NCBI GenBank assembly: GCA_963710715.1
Contig: CAVQBL010000021.1
Coordinates: 1-27,439 of the forward strand
DNA from: CAVQBL01 sp963710715
GTDB lineage: Bacteria > Pseudomonadota > Gammaproteobacteria > DSM-16500
Reading direction: 5' to 3'
DNA: 27,439 nt
In this document: positions 26,416 to 27,439 of the stretch, one piece after another
How positions within the stretch are numbered: the first letter of the stretch is position 1
Layout: each line of letters begins with the position of its first letter
Notes under the pieces: generated by a model
What the model was told of the DNA's origin: nothing
What the model saw: the letters and a program-made list of their open reading frames with translations, nothing else
The model's database searches: none
Program-made: the position numbers and the translations under genes

Positions 26416-27439
26416 CTATTTACCTGGGGCTGGTCTCGTGGCATTTTCCTCTAGAACAGCACTTAAAGCATCTTCTTGCTCAGCTCGATTAGCTTTTAAT
26501 TTATCAATTGCATCGTCAAGTTCGTCATTTAAACTTTTAGCAACAGGTCCAACTTGCATTGGATTGAAAGAGTATGTAGTTAGCGGATCTTTCTTATTTT
26601 GTCGATAATAAGCATTTATAACTGTGGAGAGATCATAATGATTTCCATTAAGTATAACAGGAATATCCATGTATTCGAATGTAATAGGATCAGCAAACTT
26701 TGCAAATGATTTTTCCTCTTTTTCATTTAATTTAAGTGCGTTAATTTGATCTGACATTCTAGGTCTTTTGCTTAGTTGAAAACTTTTTACATACTCACGT
26801 AATGATTCTGAGCATTCACTTAAAAAAACTTGTAAAGTATCTTCTGGTGATTTTGATTCGCTAGCAGGTAGAGAAGTTGGAGCAGCTGGTGTGGGTGAGT
26901 TATTGCCGCATGATCTTTTTCTTTTGATTCATCAGCAGGTGTTACCCTAATGATATTATTATTTGGATGAGCACTAGAAGTGCCAGAATGATCGGAGTTG
27001 ATGTTGATTCCGACTTTCTTCCACGTTTCATTGATTTTATTCATCAATGGGTTATTCCTTCTCTTCTTAATAGAGGCAAGTGCTTGTGTTATGCTCTGAT
27101 CAGAGTTGGTGGTGTCCTTATGATCCACTGTTCCTGTTGCGAGCGAGGTTTTCTTAACACCATTAAAATGCCCAAAATCTAAAATTTCATCATTTGCAAC
27201 CGAGATATCTGTACACACCGCTCCATACTGAAAGTGTTGCTACCTTTTAAGCTAGTTAGCACGGTATTTATAAATTTTAGAGAAACATCATGTACATGTA
27301 GAAGTGTGATAGCGTCACTCGCATCAATTTTTAAATCGCGAAGTAATGTTGCAAACCGAACTACATCTTCAACGGAATTTTCGTGATCATATAAATTCAT
27401 TAGTACTACTATTTGGTCCATGGACGTAGACAAAATAAG
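26416..27439 (-). pseudogene. U-box domain protein (candidate ubiquitin-ligase effector), frameshifted, 5' end outside the window
   Basis: The C-terminal domain, about 26510-26700, reads FADPITFEYMDIPVILNGN, HYDLSTVINAYYRQNKKDPL and TTYSFNPMQVGPVAKSLNDE. The DPIT...PVIL...G..Y....I..Y......DP.T...........N..L pattern is the U-box, the E2-binding fold of E3 ubiquitin ligases. Upstream is a Pro/Ser/Thr-rich linker (SPTPAAPTSLPASES), a polar region (KKRRNNPLMNKINETWKK) and an N-terminal helical part (HENSVEDVVRFATLLRDLKI, VSLKFINTVLTSLKGSN) running off the window. Frame changes lie near 26910 and 27210. A bacterial U-box protein with a disordered linker fits an effector such as Legionella LubX, but the N-terminus is unlike it. 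C-terminal tail: ENATRPAPGK. Confidence 0.72.

Noticed and set aside
1..27439. CRISPR array or tRNA/rRNA genes
   Set aside because: No regularly spaced repeats and no cloverleaf or rRNA sequence were recognised by reading; a covariance search would be decisive for tRNAs.

Overview
The window looks like chromosome of an AT-rich gammaproteobacterium close to the Legionellales (Legionella / Coxiella / Rickettsiella-type host-associated bacteria). This is an inference, not a database match. It rests on eukaryotic-like genes (two F-box proteins with prenylation-type C-termini and a U-box protein), ordinary gammaproteobacterial metabolism and transport genes, and an integrative-conjugative-element gene. 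No rRNA, tRNA or CRISPR was recognised.

Most conserved genes are broken by one-base indels while the reading frames on both sides stay protein-like with few in-frame stops. That pattern fits either very recent pseudogenisation in a host-restricted bacterium or uncorrected indels in a long-read assembly. Several genes are uninterrupted (the YbdK-type ligase, the LysR regulator, the first F-box gene).

Layout. 184-4589 (minus): an RND efflux pump followed by its TolC-like outer-membrane factor, both heavily frameshifted, with no recognisable periplasmic adaptor beyond a possible stub. 4969-6907 (plus): thiM, a decayed cytochrome c fragment, and a crcB-DUF190 fluoride-export pair. 7500-9529: a Fic protein whose catalytic His reads as Asp, and an unrecognised membrane protein. 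9530-10368: a scrap-heap of mobile DNA (IS481-type transposase tail, tyrosine integrase piece, zinc-ribbon gene, AlbA_2/Schlafen-like N-terminus). 10365-13715: a four-haem cytochrome c, an FMN-binding glutamate-synthase-like protein and a truncated cyclic-nucleotide-binding domain. 13796-14913 (minus): an SLC1/DAACS-type symporter. 15220-17564: a CPA2 antiporter coupled to a YbdK-type carboxylate-amine ligase.

The most interesting block is 17579-22215. A LysR regulator diverges, across a perfect operator palindrome and a good sigma70 promoter, from a gene fusing a mannitol-1-phosphate dehydrogenase to a histidine phosphatase, predicted to turn fructose-6-phosphate into mannitol. Its stop codon overlaps the start of an F-box/ankyrin-like protein ending in the CaaX box CVIM, followed by a tandem paralogue whose restored frame ends in CCIM. 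The architecture is that of Legionella AnkB, a farnesylated host ubiquitin-ligase adaptor.

22406-23337 holds the C-terminal half of a ClC channel, a Fic C-terminal remnant and a small ORF with a Fic-inhibitor-like motif. 23440-25577 is a group II intron with a maturase lacking the HNH domain, lying antisense at the 3' end of an ICE gene (25567-26205). The window ends inside a minus-strand U-box protein (26416-27439), a second candidate ubiquitin-system effector.
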